In this document: in pieces, positions 14,602 to 15,356 of the stretch | How positions within the stretch are numbered: position 1 is the first letter of the stretch | How the letters are laid out: the number at the start of each line of letters is the position of its first letter | Assembly (NCBI GenBank): GCA_028711905.1 | Contig: JAQTRI010000034.1 | Coordinates: 1-15,356, forward strand | Direction of reading: 5' to 3' | From: Candidatus Wallbacteria bacterium | GTDB lineage: Bacteria > Muiribacteriota > JAQTZZ01 | Length of the DNA stretch: 15,356 nucleotides | Position numbers and translations under genes: made by a program | The notes under the pieces: generated by a model | What the model was told of the DNA's origin: nothing | The model's database searches: none | Seen by the model: only the letters and a program-made list of their open reading frames with translations

Positions 14602-15356
14602 TTATTCCCAGATGACAGCAAAGCTGGGGGTTGTGTCATCACCACTGACTTCAGTCAGCCTGGTCTGGAAGCCCCCTGAATCGCTCATGGTGTAGATCTC
14701 CATATCACCGTTGCGGTCGGAAGAAAATACAATTTTATTCCCGCTTTCGTTGAAGCTGGGGCTGACATCATTACCCAGGCTGTTGGTCAGGTTGACCGGA
14801 TTGGACCCGTCAGTGTTCATGGAATAAATCTCCATATTGCCGTCACGGTCCGAATGAAAGACGATCTTGCTGCCGTCTGGGGAAAAACGCGGAGCCTGGT
14901 CCGTGATCTCGGTGTTTTCGGTCAGCCTGGTCTGATTGTCTCCGTCAGAATCCATGATATAGATCTCATCACTGCCATTGCGCTGCGAAGCAAAAACGAT
15001 TTGAGTGCCGTCAGGAGAAAAAGAAGGCATGTAATCAATGGCCGCGTCAGAGGTGAGCTTTATCACATTTGATCCGCCAGAATCCATCACATAGATATCC
15101 GCGTTACTGTTTCTGTATGAAGCGAACACAATCTGAGACCCGTTGCTGGAAAAAGCGGCGTTACCGTCAGGTCCCAAGTTATTGCTGATGTTGGTGGCCC
15201 CGGTCCCATCGAGTTCGGATTTGTAAATTTCATAATCATAGAAGGTCGGATTGTTCATGCGGGTGAACACAAGCATGGTTCCATTCGGGGAAACCACAGG
15301 TTCAAGGTCTTCCACGCTGTTGTTCGTAATCCTGGTCTGATTTTCCCCATCAGCAT
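14602..15356 (-). CDS. TolB/PD40-type beta-propeller protein (N-terminus beyond window)
   Basis: The frame is open to the right edge, so the start lies outside; the GTG at 15315 is inside a repeat and is not the start. About 250 visible residues consist of five full and one partial repeat of about 43 residues. The repeat consensus is FSPDGSQIVFASDRNGDxEIYxMDxDGSNxxxLTxN, the PD40/WD40-like unit of TolB and related propellers. The last unit is cut short and ends PSFAVIWE, which probably completes the ring by pairing with the N-terminus. TolB proper is periplasmic and part of the Tol-Pal system, but repeats of this kind are widespread in secreted and lipid-anchored proteins of unknown role, so I give no gene symbol. 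The gene converges on the dehydrogenase, leaving 19 bases between stops and no visible terminator. Confidence 0.9.
   Translation of the reverse strand, partial: ADGENQTRITNNSVEDLEPVVSPNGTMLVFTRMNNPTFYDYEIYKSELDGTGATNISNNLGPDGNAAFSSNGSQIVFASYRNSNADIYVMDSGGSNVIKLTSDAAIDYMPSFSPDGTQIVFASQRNGSDEIYIMDSDGDNQTRLTENTEITDQAPRFSPDGSKIVFHSDRDGNMEIYSMNTDGSNPVNLTNSLGNDVSPSFNESGNKIVFSSDRNGDMEIYTMSDSGGFQTRLTEVSGDDTTPSFAVIWE

Noticed and set aside
15313..15315. GTG as the start of the PD40 propeller protein
   Set aside because: The frame continues upstream to the window edge with recognisable repeat sequence (DGENQTRITNN), so the gene starts outside.

Overview
This is a compact bacterial chromosomal segment of intermediate GC content. 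It has short intergenic gaps, mostly strong Shine-Dalgarno sites, and sigma70-like -10 boxes. I see no mobile element, CRISPR array, tRNA or rRNA. The genes are ordinary chromosomal types: DNA repair, orphan sensor kinases, secreted and envelope proteins, and an ETF-linked flavin dehydrogenase. The ETF subtype and the mix of genes suggest a bacterium with an anaerobic or facultative lifestyle. The sequence alone does not identify the phylum.

Layout from left to right. Positions 1-1577 (minus) hold most of uvrB, whose 3' end lies outside the window. Just upstream in the same direction is a PAS-type sensor histidine kinase (1595-2827, minus). It is split by one in-frame TAG codon in the helix that follows the phospho-acceptor histidine. 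A divergent promoter region separates it from a lipoprotein with a C-terminal NTF2-like domain (2944-3798, plus). A perfect 13-bp hairpin (3834-3862) lies between the lipoprotein and the minus-strand genes that follow. These are a doubtful small proline-rich ORF (3892-4077) and a large secreted subtilisin-family protease with a multidomain C-terminal half (4143-6707). Next comes a protein with a degenerate NodB/polysaccharide-deacetylase fold that appears to have lost its catalytic residues (6942-8225, minus). It is divergent from a GAF-PAS histidine kinase (8373-10190, plus).

The right part looks like a metabolic module. An AEC-family permease (10194-11084, minus) is divergent from an operon on the plus strand. 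The operon encodes a single-chain EtfB-EtfA fusion (11176-13017), translationally coupled by an ATGA overlap to a GlcD/D-lactate-dehydrogenase-type FAD oxidoreductase (13014-14582). The simplest reading is uptake of a carboxylate such as lactate or another 2-hydroxy acid, then oxidation by the FAD enzyme with electrons passed to the fused ETF. This resembles ETF-dependent, possibly electron-bifurcating, lactate dehydrogenases of anaerobes. A TolB/PD40 beta-propeller protein (14602-15356, minus) runs off the right edge.

The most notable points are the TAG-split kinase, the fused ETF paired with a hydroxy-acid dehydrogenase, the apparently catalytically dead NodB-fold protein, and several genes without a Shine-Dalgarno site that carry a -10-like box next to the start codon.
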